Of a stretch of 64,000 nt of DNA, positions 34,112 through 43,355 are shown piece by piece. The notes under the pieces are model-generated. The model ran no database searches, had not been told where the DNA came from, and was given only the letters and a program-made list of their open reading frames with translations. The DNA comes from Youxingia wuxianensis (GTDB lineage: Bacteria; Bacillota; Clostridia; Oscillospirales; Ruminococcaceae). The stretch covers positions 1 through 64,000 of the forward strand of contig NZ_JACRTD010000002.1 in NCBI RefSeq assembly GCF_014385085.1, given 5' to 3'. The position numbers and the translations under genes are program-made. Positions within the stretch are counted from its first letter, which is position 1; each line of letters begins with the position of its first letter.

Positions 34112-35749
34112 ATGAATTATGGGCAAAGGTTAAAAAAGCAGCAGCATTCCCAGCTATGGCAGGAATATTGCGGCTTTTTGGATCTTGATATAGACGAATA
34201 TATGAAAATACAAAACCGTCTAATGCAAGAGCAGGTGCGGGTTTGGATTTCCTGCGGCTTGGGCCGAAAGCTGTTAGGGGGCAAGCAGCCTGAAACAGTA
34301 GAGCAATTTCGTAAATTGATGCCACTTACTACTTATGATGATTATGCAGATATTTTGCTCCAGAAGCGCGGCGATCAGCTGCCTTGCGAGCCGGTAATCT
34401 GGCTGCAGACCACCTGGGAGGGAGGAAAACATCCGATCAAAACGGCTCCCTATACTCGCGGGATGTTGGATGTTTTTAAAACGAATCTGATGGCGGTTTC
34501 CACCCTGTCCGCAAGCAACGGACGGGGAAAGATCAGCCTACGTTCGGGGGATAAGGTGCTGTTTGGGCTGGCGCCGCTTCCTTATGTAACCGGGCTTTTC
34601 CCTTTGTTGTTTGAAGAGGAGATTGATTTTAAGTTTTTGCCCCCGGTGAAAGAAGCGCATAAGATGTCCTTCAGCCAGCGAAGCAAAAAAGGATTTTCCA
34701 TGGGGATGGCTCAGGGAATCGATGTGTTTTTTGGACTTTCTAGTGTAATCAGCTATATTACGGAAAATTTTGCTTCCATGTTTGGAGGCTCCGGCTCGAA
34801 CGGTATCAAAAAATTGCTTCAATGTTCTCCGGTGATGGCATTCCGTTTCCTGCGGGCTATCTATGAATGCCGCAGAGATGAAAGATCTATACAACCTAAG
34901 GATTTATTCCATTTAAAATCTTTGGTGTGCGCGGGGACGGATACCGCCTCCTATAAGCCAGGATTGGAGCGGGCTTGGGGAATTAAAGCGCTGGAAATCT
35001 GCGCAGGGACAGAGCCTACTTTAATTGCAACGGAAACTTGGAACCATAACGGCATGGTGTTTTTTCCGGATGCGTGTTTTTATGAATTTATTCCGGAGGA
35101 AGAGATGAACCGGAATTTAGAAGACCCCTCCTATGTTCCGAGAACCTTGTTAATGAATGAAGTTATTCCACATCACAACTATGAGCTGGTGATTACCGTT
35201 TTAAAGGGTGGTGCGTTCGCCAGGTATCGTGTGGGGGATGTATTTCGCTGTATTGGAATTGGGGACAATGGAAAAAGCACCAGACTGCCGCTGTTTACTT
35301 TTGTGGACAGAACTCCGGATGTGATTGATATTGCCGGTTTTACCCGTATTACGGAGCGTTCTATTGCAGAAGTGGTAGAGATTTCCGGGCTGAAAATCGC
35401 TCATTGGCTGGGAAAGAAAGAATATGATGAAAAAGATCGTCCTTATCTGCACTTGTATGTAGAACTGGAGGAAGCCAGCCTGGAAAAAACTGCGACAAGC
35501 GTGCGGGTGCTCAAAGAGCATTTAGAAGTTTATTTTACATACTTTGACAGCGACTATGAAGATTTGAAAAAAATGCTGGGGATTGACCCGCTAAAGATCA
35601 CTATTTTAAAGTGCGGTACGGTAAAAGGATTTAAAGAAATGACCGGGAAATCCCTGCGCAGAATTAATCCTCCCCAGTTAGAATTATTGGAATTGCTGAA
35701 GTTCGATGCGCAGCAGCCCAGGGGAAAGTGGGGTGACGGCCAGATATGA
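34112..35749 (+). CDS. GH3 family acyl-adenylating enzyme
   Basis: A 545-aa protein of the GH3 (auxin-responsive promoter) family within the ANL adenylate-forming superfamily; plant members conjugate acids to amino acids through an acyl-AMP. Family marks: RYRVGDVFRCIG (about 371-382), FVDRTPDVIDIAGF, and the ends VKGFKEMTGKS and ARG-KWGDGQI. The P-loop-like start STLSASNGRGK is degenerate relative to plant enzymes. GGGGGAGAG precedes the ATG. The stop overlaps the next start (ATGA), so the enzyme and a c-di-GMP-type sensor are translationally coupled. Substrate unknown. Confidence 0.82.
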   Translation: MNYGQRLKKQQHSQLWQEYCGFLDLDIDEYMKIQNRLMQEQVRVWISCGLGRKLLGGKQPETVEQFRKLMPLTTYDDYADILLQKRGDQLPCEPVIWLQTTWEGGKHPIKTAPYTRGMLDVFKTNLMAVSTLSASNGRGKISLRSGDKVLFGLAPLPYVTGLFPLLFEEEIDFKFLPPVKEAHKMSFSQRSKKGFSMGMAQGIDVFFGLSSVISYITENFASMFGGSGSNGIKKLLQCSPVMAFRFLRAIYECRRDERSIQPKDLFHLKSLVCAGTDTASYKPGLERAWGIKALEICAGTEPTLIATETWNHNGMVFFPDACFYEFIPEEEMNRNLEDPSYVPRTLLMNEVIPHHNYELVITVLKGGAFARYRVGDVFRCIGIGDNGKSTRLPLFTFVDRTPDVIDIAGFTRITERSIAEVVEISGLKIAHWLGKKEYDEKDRPYLHLYVELEEASLEKTATSVRVLKEHLEVYFTYFDSDYEDLKKMLGIDPLKITILKCGTVKGFKEMTGKSLRRINPPQLELLELLKFDAQQPRGKWGDGQI

Positions 35750-38283
35750 CAGTAATCCCATATATCAGCGTACCGATTGCGGCAGTATGTTGTTATTCCT
35801 TTTTAACTATTGCTCTTTTGGGAGCCAAAAAAAATCGGACAATCCATGCTTTTATAGGGCTGTTGTTGTGTTTTATTCTTTGGACCGGCGGATCGATGCT
35901 GATGCGGCTGCAGGTATATCCTGGCTATAAATTCTGGTATGAGATATCGATTTTAGCTTTGTTCGCCGCACCGTTTTTTGTTTACAGCTTCTTGTGCAGC
36001 TTTGTTGGAATCAAGGGAACCTTTCTGCGCAACGTTTGGTTTTTATGTACGATTATTATGTTGGTGCTTACCTACTTGGACGTATTTTTGGAAAAGCCGG
36101 TTCTCAGCAAGTTGGAAAACGGTCGTACGATCTTTATTTACCATATGCAATGGCAGATTTTCATTCCCACCTTATTGATTATCTGTATTTTGGGTTCGGC
36201 AGTATTTTCTGTTATCTCAAGTATACAGAAAGATGATGCCGTGGTTTCTTCGCTGATGCCGATCTTCATTGGGCTGCCTTTTCTAGTGGTAGGAAATGTG
36301 GTTTCTATTGTCCCAAACAATATTATTCCATGGGATACGCTGTCCGGGATCATCAATGCTCTTTTGATGTTTTGGGCACTGTATAAGAAACGCCTGTTTA
36401 AATTGACGCTTTTAGTAAACCAAGGGGTTATACTGATTGCATCTATGGCGCTTTTAACCGTTTTGGGCGCCTACTTGGTTTCCCCGGGAGAAATGCTTTT
36501 AGTAAAATATTTTCCTTTCTTAGATGGTTATACCACCTTGGTAATTGCAGTTATTTTTTCTGGTATGACCATGGCTTGTTATCTGCTTCTCCGAAAGATT
36601 TTAAATAATTTGTTTTTGCGGGAAGAGCTTGATCGCTCCCAGCGGCTGAAGGATTATGGAAACAATGTGTCTAAGCTGCTGAATTTGGATGAAATCCTTA
36701 CAAAATTGGTAAATGAAATTGTTGAAGTTATAGGAGTTCCTAAAGCCTATGTCTGTCTGCTGGATGAGGCGGGGGCAAGTTATAAAACCGTCTGCACAGC
36801 GACTCCGCTGGATTCAAAGTTTTTTACCATCGCAGTGGATAACCCATGTATTACTTGGTTTAAAGACAAAGATGAAACCATGGTGTTAAAAGAATTTCAG
36901 CGCACTACGGTTTATAAATCAATGTGGGATGCGGAAAAACAGCTGTTAAGGGAACTGCAGATCGGGTGTATTACCCCGCTGAAATGTGACAATGAGCTAG
37001 TGGGGATTGTACTGCTTTCAGAGAAGCCCAGATCGGTTTCTTTTAGTTACGATGATTTAACGTTTTTGGATTCCTTGCAGGCCATTGCTTCTATTGCCAT
37101 CAAAAATGCAAAGCTCTATCAGCAGGCGTATAAGGAGGCGAGGACCGACCATCTTACAGGGCTTCTAAACCGCAAATCCTTTATGGAGGTTCTTGATCGG
37201 GAAGCAAAGAGATGTATGGATTCCTCCTTGGCGCTGGCCATTTTAAATTTAGACGACTTTAAACTGTATAACCAGCTCTATGGGAACCATGAAGGGGATG
37301 TGGCTCTGTGCAATGTGGCAAGGATTATTTCGGGGTACGTAGGACTTAATGGGACTACCGCTCGATACAGCGGAAAAGAATTTGCGGTCCTCATGCCCGG
37401 TTACAATGTTAGGCAGACGGTAGAGCTGGTGAGCAATATTAAAAAGCAGATTGCTGAGATCAATGTTACTACCGACGGCGTAGCGTTAAAGCCGCTCACT
37501 CTTAGTGCGGGTATCTGCGTAATGCCTTATGCTGCGCAAAATGCGAAGCAGCTACTGGGAAATGCAGATATGGCGGTTTATAATGCCAAGCGCAGCGGCA
37601 AAAATAAAATCCTTACCTATTCGGTGGATAGCGCCAAAGGGGGAATGGTTACTACCGCGGAAACCAATCTTCCCGCTGGCAATTATGAGGAGTACGCTTC
37701 TACGATTTACGCCTTGACGGCGGCCATCGACGCCAAAGACCATTACACCTTCAGTCACAGCCAGAATGTGGCTGAATATGCGACCATTCTGGCCACAGAA
37801 ATGGGTTTGAACAGCGACCATGTACGAATTATTTATGAAGCGGCGCTTTTGCATGACATTGGGAAGATTGCGGTTCCAGAGAGTATTCTGACTAAGCCGA
37901 GCCGATTGACACAGGAAGAATTTGAGCTGATGAAAACTCATGTGGAACATTCGATTGCAATCATCCGCCATCTGCCCAGTTTGGATTATGTAATCCCAGC
38001 GGCCATCGCCCATCATGAACGGTGGGACGGCCACGGTTATCCCAGGGGGATTGCAGGCGAGGATATTCCTGTTGGCGGGCGCTGTCTGGCATTGGCGGAT
38101 GCCTTTGACGCGATGACTTCGACCCGTTCCTATAAAGAGGCGTTTTCTGTGGAGTTTGCCTGCAAAGAGATTGAGCAGCAGGCAGGCAAGCAATTTGATC
38201 CCCGATTAGCGGATCTGTTTGTACAACTGGTCCAAAAAGGAAAAATTAAGGTAATACTTTCGGAACAAAAGAGGGCTAAGTAA
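35746..38283 (+). CDS. Membrane 7TM-GAF-GGDEF-HD-GYP signalling protein
   Basis: An 845-aa sensor. Residues about 1-300 hold eight or so hydrophobic helices resembling the histidine-kinase N-terminal 7TM region; about 315-460 is a GAF-like domain; about 465-625 is a GGDEF domain whose signature reads SGKEF, so diguanylate cyclase activity is doubtful; about 645-830 is an HD-GYP phosphodiesterase domain with ALLHDIGKIAVPE and HHERWDGHGYPRG intact. The protein probably degrades cyclic di-GMP (or cGAMP) in response to a membrane or small-molecule signal. Coupled to the GH3 gene upstream and followed by a strong terminator. Confidence 0.9.
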   Translation: MTVIPYISVPIAAVCCYSFLTIALLGAKKNRTIHAFIGLLLCFILWTGGSMLMRLQVYPGYKFWYEISILALFAAPFFVYSFLCSFVGIKGTFLRNVWFLCTIIMLVLTYLDVFLEKPVLSKLENGRTIFIYHMQWQIFIPTLLIICILGSAVFSVISSIQKDDAVVSSLMPIFIGLPFLVVGNVVSIVPNNIIPWDTLSGIINALLMFWALYKKRLFKLTLLVNQGVILIASMALLTVLGAYLVSPGEMLLVKYFPFLDGYTTLVIAVIFSGMTMACYLLLRKILNNLFLREELDRSQRLKDYGNNVSKLLNLDEILTKLVNEIVEVIGVPKAYVCLLDEAGASYKTVCTATPLDSKFFTIAVDNPCITWFKDKDETMVLKEFQRTTVYKSMWDAEKQLLRELQIGCITPLKCDNELVGIVLLSEKPRSVSFSYDDLTFLDSLQAIASIAIKNAKLYQQAYKEARTDHLTGLLNRKSFMEVLDREAKRCMDSSLALAILNLDDFKLYNQLYGNHEGDVALCNVARIISGYVGLNGTTARYSGKEFAVLMPGYNVRQTVELVSNIKKQIAEINVTTDGVALKPLTLSAGICVMPYAAQNAKQLLGNADMAVYNAKRSGKNKILTYSVDSAKGGMVTTAETNLPAGNYEEYASTIYALTAAIDAKDHYTFSHSQNVAEYATILATEMGLNSDHVRIIYEAALLHDIGKIAVPESILTKPSRLTQEEFELMKTHVEHSIAIIRHLPSLDYVIPAAIAHHERWDGHGYPRGIAGEDIPVGGRCLALADAFDAMTSTRSYKEAFSVEFACKEIEQQAGKQFDPRLADLFVQLVQKGKIKVILSEQKRAK

Positions 38284-38284
38284 T

Positions 38285-38327
38285 AACAACCGCGAAAGCG
38301 TTTGCTTTCGCGGTTGTTTGTTTTTTT
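38285..38327. terminator. Terminator between HD-GYP gene and coat gene
   Basis: AACAACCGCGAAAGC (38285-38299) pairs with GCTTTCGCGGTTGTT (38304-38318), then a long T-run. It lies between convergent genes. Confidence 0.92.
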
Positions 38328-38328
38328 G

Positions 38329-38619
38329 TTACTGCCCGGCCTGAGGGGAATATTTCTGTTTTACGGCGTCCACTTTGTTTTGGGGGGCATTGTCCGTTTG
38401 ATACCAGCCGCGTTTACTCATTTCACCAAAAATTTCGTGCTGAATCTGATGCTCTTCGTTGAGGATATTCATCAATTCGGTTTTCATTGCCGCGGAGGAA
38501 CATTCATTTGCGCAGGTGTTATATGTTTCCGTAATGAACTTTTGACTGGTAAGAATATCGTTCATTATTTCCCGGTCGTCAAATGTTTGATTTGTAGGCT
38601 GTTTTTGATTGTTGGCCAT
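38329..38619 (-). CDS. CotF-like spore coat protein
   Basis: A 96-aa protein of the spore coat CotF family: a helical ferritin-like pattern with NDILTSQKFITETYNTCANEC, NEEHQIQHEIFGEMSKRGWY and a Gln/Pro-rich tail ending YSPQAGQ. AGGAGG lies 8 nt before the ATG. It is the second of a coat-like gene pair; expression during sporulation is inferred from the family. Its presence argues that the organism forms spores. Confidence 0.88.
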   Translation of the reverse strand: MANNQKQPTNQTFDDREIMNDILTSQKFITETYNTCANECSSAAMKTELMNILNEEHQIQHEIFGEMSKRGWYQTDNAPQNKVDAVKQKYSPQAGQ

Positions 38620-38630
38620 AAAAGTACCTC

Positions 38631-38816
38631 CTAGTTAAGATAACTGATCAGGCGGTTAAAATGATTTTGATGTTTCGCCGCATTGTTTTCACACTGGGTT
38701 TTAATTTGGGGATCAGATGTGAGCTGGGCGTACATCGTATATTTTTTAATCAGGGTTTGTTCCGCTCCAAGCTGGTCTTCCAAGGCGGCCAGTTCTTTGG
38801 ATGTGAGATTGGACAT
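38631..38816 (-). CDS. Small CotF-like / ferritin-like coat protein
   Basis: A 61-aa, mostly helical protein (LTSKELAALEDQLGAEQTL, then CENNAAKHQNHFNRLISYL) of the type annotated as coat-associated in clostridia. AAGGAGG lies 8 nt before the ATG but forms part of the 3' arm of the hairpin at 38821. It lies 11 bp upstream of the CotF-like gene, so the two are probably one transcript. Confidence 0.8.
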   Translation of the reverse strand: MSNLTSKELAALEDQLGAEQTLIKKYTMYAQLTSDPQIKTQCENNAAKHQNHFNRLISYLN

Positions 38817-38820
38817 ATAA

Positions 38821-38872
38821 AAAAACCTCCTTTATTGGTACATGGTTAGTATCCCAATAAAGGAAGGTTTTT
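38821..38872 (-). promoter_or_regulatory. Inverted repeat containing ribosome site of coat gene
   Basis: AAACCTCCTTTATTGG (38823-38838) pairs with CCAATAAAGGAAGGTTT (38854-38870) with one bulged base. Read on the minus strand it follows mscS and ends in a T-run, so it looks like the mscS terminator, but its 3' arm includes the AAGGAGG of the gene starting at 38816. Confidence 0.65.
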
Positions 38873-38879
38873 ATACAGT

Positions 38880-39788
38880 TTATTCCTGATTTTTTGTAAT
38901 ATGAACTTCCATTTGGTTATAGGGGATGGTGATGCCTTTTTGATCAAACTGACGTTTGACCTCCTCTAAAAGATCATAGTTTAAATTCCAGTAATCCGGA
39001 GTATTTACCCATACGCGGCAGCCAATGACAATAGCGCTGTCCCCATGCCGGATTACACGAACCACCGGCTCCGGATCTTTCAAGGCCAGGGGATGTTTGG
39101 ATACAATGTTGGAGATCACCTCTTTTGCCTGGTCCATATCATCCTCATAGCCGATAGAAAATTCCAGGTCCAGCCGCCGGGTAGGCGCGCCGGTAAAGTT
39201 GACAATCTGCGCTTTGGCCACATCGCCGTTGGGGATGTGAATTTGCTTGTTGTCATAAGTTTTCAGGATGGTATAGTTTAAACGGATTTCCTTAATTGTG
39301 CCTTCATTTCCGCCGATACTTACATAATCTCCCAAAGAGAAAGGCTTGGTAAATAAAACGGAGATTCCCCCAGCCAGATTGCTAAGAGAGTCTTTTACCG
39401 CCAGGGACACCGCCAAGCCGAACACGCCCAGCAGGGTAATCAGGGAGGTAATTGGCACTCCTAAAAGTCCGACTACCGTAATTCCAAGAACAATGTAAAG
39501 AGCGACCCTCAGCATGGAAAGCATAAATTTATGCAGCGCCGGATCCAAACGGGAGCGGGTAAAGGTTTTGCGCATAAAGCTCATAAGCAGGCGGATTAAA
39601 ATAATTCCAATGATAAGGGCAATAAACGCCACCAAAAGTTTTGGAGCGTAATCCACAATAAATTCCTTTAATGAAGTCCAAAGAGTTTTAGCGTCCATCG
39701 AAGAGACATCGTTTAAAATTTTAGATACTTCTTGGGCATCCACTGAGGGAGTACCCAGCTGAGAAGAAAGATCGCCGGTTAAATCCAT
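38880..39788 (-). CDS. mscS: Small-conductance mechanosensitive channel MscS
   Basis: A 302-aa MscS channel that opens under membrane tension. An extra N-terminal soluble stretch (to about residue 45) precedes three helices (about 50-72, 88-108, 112-130); the pore helix GVFGLAVSLAVKDSLSNLAGGISVL region and the beta domain (FSLGDYVSIGGNEGTI) are intact. It follows an AraC-type gene by 6 bp on the same strand, so the two share a transcript. Confidence 0.93.
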   Translation of the reverse strand: MDLTGDLSSQLGTPSVDAQEVSKILNDVSSMDAKTLWTSLKEFIVDYAPKLLVAFIALIIGIILIRLLMSFMRKTFTRSRLDPALHKFMLSMLRVALYIVLGITVVGLLGVPITSLITLLGVFGLAVSLAVKDSLSNLAGGISVLFTKPFSLGDYVSIGGNEGTIKEIRLNYTILKTYDNKQIHIPNGDVAKAQIVNFTGAPTRRLDLEFSIGYEDDMDQAKEVISNIVSKHPLALKDPEPVVRVIRHGDSAIVIGCRVWVNTPDYWNLNYDLLEEVKRQFDQKGITIPYNQMEVHITKNQE

Positions 39789-39794
39789 TTATAA

Positions 39795-40652
39795 TCAATC
39801 CTTTCGGGAAGGTGTGGCAGTTTCCTGTGTGCGGCCTTGTGCGGCATAGCGGGTAGGGGAAACGCCCATAATCTTTTTAAATACTCGAGAAAAATACAGT
39901 TGGTCGTCATACCCTGCAGAAGCGGCAATAGCACCGACTGGCAGAGAGGACTGCCGCAGCAGCTCGCAGGCTCTGGCAATGCGGAAACGGGTCAGATAAT
40001 CATTGGGAGAAGTGCCCATATGCTTCATAAATACCCGGTACAAATGACTTCGGCTGATCCCCACATTAGAAGAGATATCGCCCACGTCAATAGGACCGGA
40101 ATAATTGTGGGAGATAAAACTGATCGCGCTTTCCACATACTCCAAAGAAAGATCACTAACAGGGCAGGGGGCTTGTTCCATTAAAAGGGACAGAAAAAGA
40201 TATAACAGCCCAATCGTTTTTACCTGGCTGCAGGGGGTGCTGCCGGAAGCTTTATAGATGCTCATAATAGCTGTTTCAATCGCTGTGGGAGGATCAAAAT
40301 GAACCACGGGAGCTTTTTTAGAAAACGGCGTTTGCTTCATGAGCACTTTTGCTTCCGCTCCCTGAAACCCTACCCAGCAGTATTCCCATGGCTGTGACAA
40401 ATCGGCGCTGTAGCTGACCACCATACCGGGATAGATAATAAACGTATCCCCAGCCTCCAGCTGATATTGCTGGCCGTCGGCATGGTAGCTGCCTTTGCCA
40501 GAGATCACATGGTGAATTAAATAATGGTCGCGTACCCCCGGTCCCCAGAGATAGCCAGGCTCGCACTGCTGTACTCCGCTATTGTAGATGGCGATGGGAA
40601 GGCTTTCCCGGGTTTTAGTTTTATAAGAATGCTTAAAAATACCGGACGTCAT
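39795..40652 (-). CDS. AraC family transcriptional regulator
   Basis: A 285-aa regulator: N-terminal cupin-like sensing domain (HHVISGKGSYHADGQ, GDTFIIYPG) and C-terminal double helix-turn-helix (VGISRSHLYRVFMKHMG, and SAGYDDQLYFSRVFKKIMGVSP). This type usually senses a sugar. It is divergent from galK with 162 bp between, so control of the galactose genes is a reasonable inference, though it is co-directional with mscS. Confidence 0.9.
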   Translation of the reverse strand: MTSGIFKHSYKTKTRESLPIAIYNSGVQQCEPGYLWGPGVRDHYLIHHVISGKGSYHADGQQYQLEAGDTFIIYPGMVVSYSADLSQPWEYCWVGFQGAEAKVLMKQTPFSKKAPVVHFDPPTAIETAIMSIYKASGSTPCSQVKTIGLLYLFLSLLMEQAPCPVSDLSLEYVESAISFISHNYSGPIDVGDISSNVGISRSHLYRVFMKHMGTSPNDYLTRFRIARACELLRQSSLPVGAIAASAGYDDQLYFSRVFKKIMGVSPTRYAAQGRTQETATPSRKD

Positions 40653-40736
40653 AGCTTTTCACCACCTTGTTCTATGATTATACATGAACTTCGATTATTA
40701 TGCAACATTAGTCCATAAATATGATACTATTTGCCG

Positions 40737-40765
40737 TTGAAAAGAGGGGGGGAGTGGTGTACACT
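40737..40765 (+). promoter_or_regulatory. galKT promoter candidate
   Basis: TTGAAA (40737-40742), 17 bp, TACACT (40760-40765) in the intergenic region shared with the divergent AraC-type gene. Confidence 0.55.
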
Positions 40766-40814
40766 ATAAGTAAAATAATGTTCGGAAATCCAAGGTAGAA
40801 AGGCAGGTTAGAAT

Positions 40815-42113
40815 ATGCAGACGACAGCAGGACTGAAAGAAAACATTACCAGTGGGAAACTGGATAAAACGCTCACCTATTTGTATTCTTGTGATGCGCA
40901 AGGGCTCAAAGAACAAAAAGAGCGTTACCTGAAAGCGGTGGAAAAATTTGAATCTCTTTTCGGGCAGGGCCGGAAAGGGGAGTTTTTCAGCGCCCCGGGG
41001 AGAACCGAGCTTAGCGGCAATCATACCGACCATCAGAACGGACGCGTGCTGGCGGCAGGGGTTAATTTGGATGTGATCGCAGTAGCGTCTCCCAACGATG
41101 AGAATATTATCCGTATTCAGTCGGAAGGGTATCCTATGGATACTATTGATCTAAGAGATCTTTCTATTCAGGAAAAGGAAAAAAACAAGGCCGCATCGTT
41201 AATCCGCGGAGTTGCCGCCCGGTTTCAGCAGCTGGGACACGCCATCGGCGGATTTGACGCTTATACCAACTCAAATGTGCTGAAAGGATCGGGGCTTTCT
41301 TCCTCTGCGGCGTTCGAAGTGCTTGTTGGAGTGATGATCAACCATCTGTACAGCGGGCAGTCCTCCCATGGGGTAGAAATCGCTCAGGCCGGCCAGTATG
41401 CGGAAAATGTGTATTTCGGAAAACCCTGCGGACTGATGGATCAGACCGCCTCGGCGGTGGGCGGTTTTCTTACCATTGATTTTGCTGATCCGGCTCAGCC
41501 CATCGTAAAGAGAATTGATTTTGATTTTTCCCATTCGGGATACCAGCTTTGTATCATAAATACTGGGGGAAATCATGCTGATTTGACCGATGATTATGCC
41601 TCTGTTCCCACAGAGATGAGATCAGTGGCGGCCGCGCTGGGCAAAGAGGTGCTGCGCCAGGTAGAACCAAATGAGTTTTATGAAAATATGGGGATTTTAC
41701 GGGAAAAATGCAGCGACCGGGCTCTTTTGCGGGCAATTCACTTTTTTGACGATAACGACCGGGTCCCAAAACAGGCGGAAGCGCTGAAAAACAATAATTT
41801 TGAGGAGTTTAAACGCCTGGTCATCCAATCGGGAAGATCCTCGTTTATGTATTTGCAAAATGTGTTTACCTGTAAGAACCCAACGGAGCAGGGATTGTCT
41901 CTGGGACTGGCTTTAAGCGAGCATATCCTCCAGGGCGCAGGTGCGTGGCGGGTGCACGGCGGCGGTTTTGCCGGCACAATTCAGGCGTTTGTTCCTGTAG
42001 AGATGCTGGAGGAATATAAAGCGAAAATGGAACAGGTGTTTGGAGAAAATACCTGTTATGTGTTATCAGTCCGCCCGGTGGGCGGAGTGAAAGTATCGGA
42101 AGAACTGCTGTAA
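40815..42113 (+). CDS. galK: Galactokinase
   Basis: A 432-aa GHMP kinase phosphorylating galactose at C1 (Leloir pathway). The galactokinase signature GRTELSGNHTDHQNG (about residues 62-76), the GHMP motif LKGSGLSSSAAFEV and the C-terminal HGGGFAGTIQAFVP are intact. About 40 residues longer than E. coli GalK because of an N-terminal helical extension, as in many clostridia. galT follows 18 bp later. Confidence 0.95.
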   Translation: MQTTAGLKENITSGKLDKTLTYLYSCDAQGLKEQKERYLKAVEKFESLFGQGRKGEFFSAPGRTELSGNHTDHQNGRVLAAGVNLDVIAVASPNDENIIRIQSEGYPMDTIDLRDLSIQEKEKNKAASLIRGVAARFQQLGHAIGGFDAYTNSNVLKGSGLSSSAAFEVLVGVMINHLYSGQSSHGVEIAQAGQYAENVYFGKPCGLMDQTASAVGGFLTIDFADPAQPIVKRIDFDFSHSGYQLCIINTGGNHADLTDDYASVPTEMRSVAAALGKEVLRQVEPNEFYENMGILREKCSDRALLRAIHFFDDNDRVPKQAEALKNNNFEEFKRLVIQSGRSSFMYLQNVFTCKNPTEQGLSLGLALSEHILQGAGAWRVHGGGFAGTIQAFVPVEMLEEYKAKMEQVFGENTCYVLSVRPVGGVKVSEELL

Positions 42114-42131
42114 GGAAAGGAGAGCTTCAAC

Positions 42132-43106
42132 ATGGCGGAATTGAGATGGCACCCCTTGATTAAAGATTGGATTATGATAGCTTCCCATCGTCAGGCCCGG
42201 CCGCAGATGCCAAAAGATTGGTGTCCTTTCTGTCCAGGTTCCGGAAAGGTGCCTGAGGATTATGACGTGTATAAATATGATAATGATTTTCCAGCCCTCA
42301 GCCAGAACCCGCCGGTGCCGGACGATGTGGCCACCGATTTTTTTAAAACAAAAGAAGCTTATGGAAAGTGCGAGGTTATTTTATATTCTCCTGGCCATAC
42401 CACCACTCTGCCGGAACTCAGCGACGATCATGTGGAAAAGCTGGTCAATCTTTGGTGTGAGAGGTTTGATGCCCTAAGGGAAGACGAGAAGATAAAATAT
42501 GTGTTTATCTTTGAAAACCGCGGGGAAGCGGTAGGCGTGACCATGCCTCATCCGCACGGACAGATTTATGGATATTCCGTGGTTCCAAAGAAAATTCAGC
42601 TGGAGGTCCAGTCTGCCCAGGAATACTTGGCAGAAAAGGAAAACTGCTTGTTTTGCGATATGCTTAAGGCGGAAAAAGAATTTGGAAAACGGATCATTTT
42701 CCAAAACGAGCATTTTACAGTGTTCCTTCCGTTTTTTACAGAATACCCTTACGGAGTGTATATTTTCTCCAACGCCCACAAAAATAATATCTCTCAGTTT
42801 ACTAGGGAGGAACGCCGGGCTTTGGCAATCACTATCAAACATACGGTTGGCATGTTTGACAGCTTGTTCGATTACAAATTCCCTTATATGATGTGTATGC
42901 ACAACGCACCGGTAAACGGGGAAGATGTATCCGAAAGCTATCACTTCCATATTGAGTTTTTCCCGCCTATGCGAAGCGCGGATAAAATAAAGTTCAACGC
43001 CTCCTCCGAAACAGGCGTGTGGGCGCACTGCAACCCCACCTGTCCGGAAGAAACCTCAAAAGAGCTGCGCGCCGCATACACCAGATACAAAGATACTGCT
43101 AAATAG
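42132..43106 (+). CDS. galT: Galactose-1-phosphate uridylyltransferase
   Basis: A 324-aa HIT-superfamily GalT that exchanges UMP between UDP-glucose and galactose-1-phosphate. The catalytic triad motif HPHGQ is near residues 141-145, and zinc-type cysteines occur in CPFCPG and CLFCD. It is the GalT type 1 form. GGAAAGGAGAG precedes the ATG. With galK it completes two Leloir steps; galE and the transporter are not in the window. Confidence 0.93.
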   Translation: MAELRWHPLIKDWIMIASHRQARPQMPKDWCPFCPGSGKVPEDYDVYKYDNDFPALSQNPPVPDDVATDFFKTKEAYGKCEVILYSPGHTTTLPELSDDHVEKLVNLWCERFDALREDEKIKYVFIFENRGEAVGVTMPHPHGQIYGYSVVPKKIQLEVQSAQEYLAEKENCLFCDMLKAEKEFGKRIIFQNEHFTVFLPFFTEYPYGVYIFSNAHKNNISQFTREERRALAITIKHTVGMFDSLFDYKFPYMMCMHNAPVNGEDVSESYHFHIEFFPPMRSADKIKFNASSETGVWAHCNPTCPEETSKELRAAYTRYKDTAK

Positions 43107-43131
43107 TTCTTGAGGGAAGTTGCCTTTGAAA

Positions 43132-43193
43132 GGCGCCCTTCTGCCTGGGCGCCGCATTGCAGCCTGCCGTAAATTTGCGGCAGGCTGATTTTC
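43132..43193 (+). terminator. Tandem hairpins after galT
   Basis: GGCGCCC (43132-43138) pairs with GGGCGCC (43147-43153); a second stem AGCCTGCCG (43161-43169) pairs with CGGCAGGCT (43178-43186), followed by GATTTTCTTT. The second is the likely terminator. Confidence 0.72.
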
Positions 43194-43252
43194 TTTGCGG
43201 GGAATAAGAGGAAAGGTTTGTTAATTTTTTTACAATTAAACGGGAAAAACGA

Positions 43253-43281
43253 TTGCAAAAAAGTACAAGATATAGTATACT
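43253..43281 (+). promoter_or_regulatory. oadGB promoter
   Basis: TTGCAA (43253-43258), 17 bp, TATACT (43276-43281), about 70 nt before oadG. Confidence 0.75.
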
Positions 43282-43355
43282 AATTCTGGTTGCGAATTTT
43301 GCGCCCATCAAAAATAGATACTAATTTTAAATAAATAAAGGCGAGGAGAATGGTT

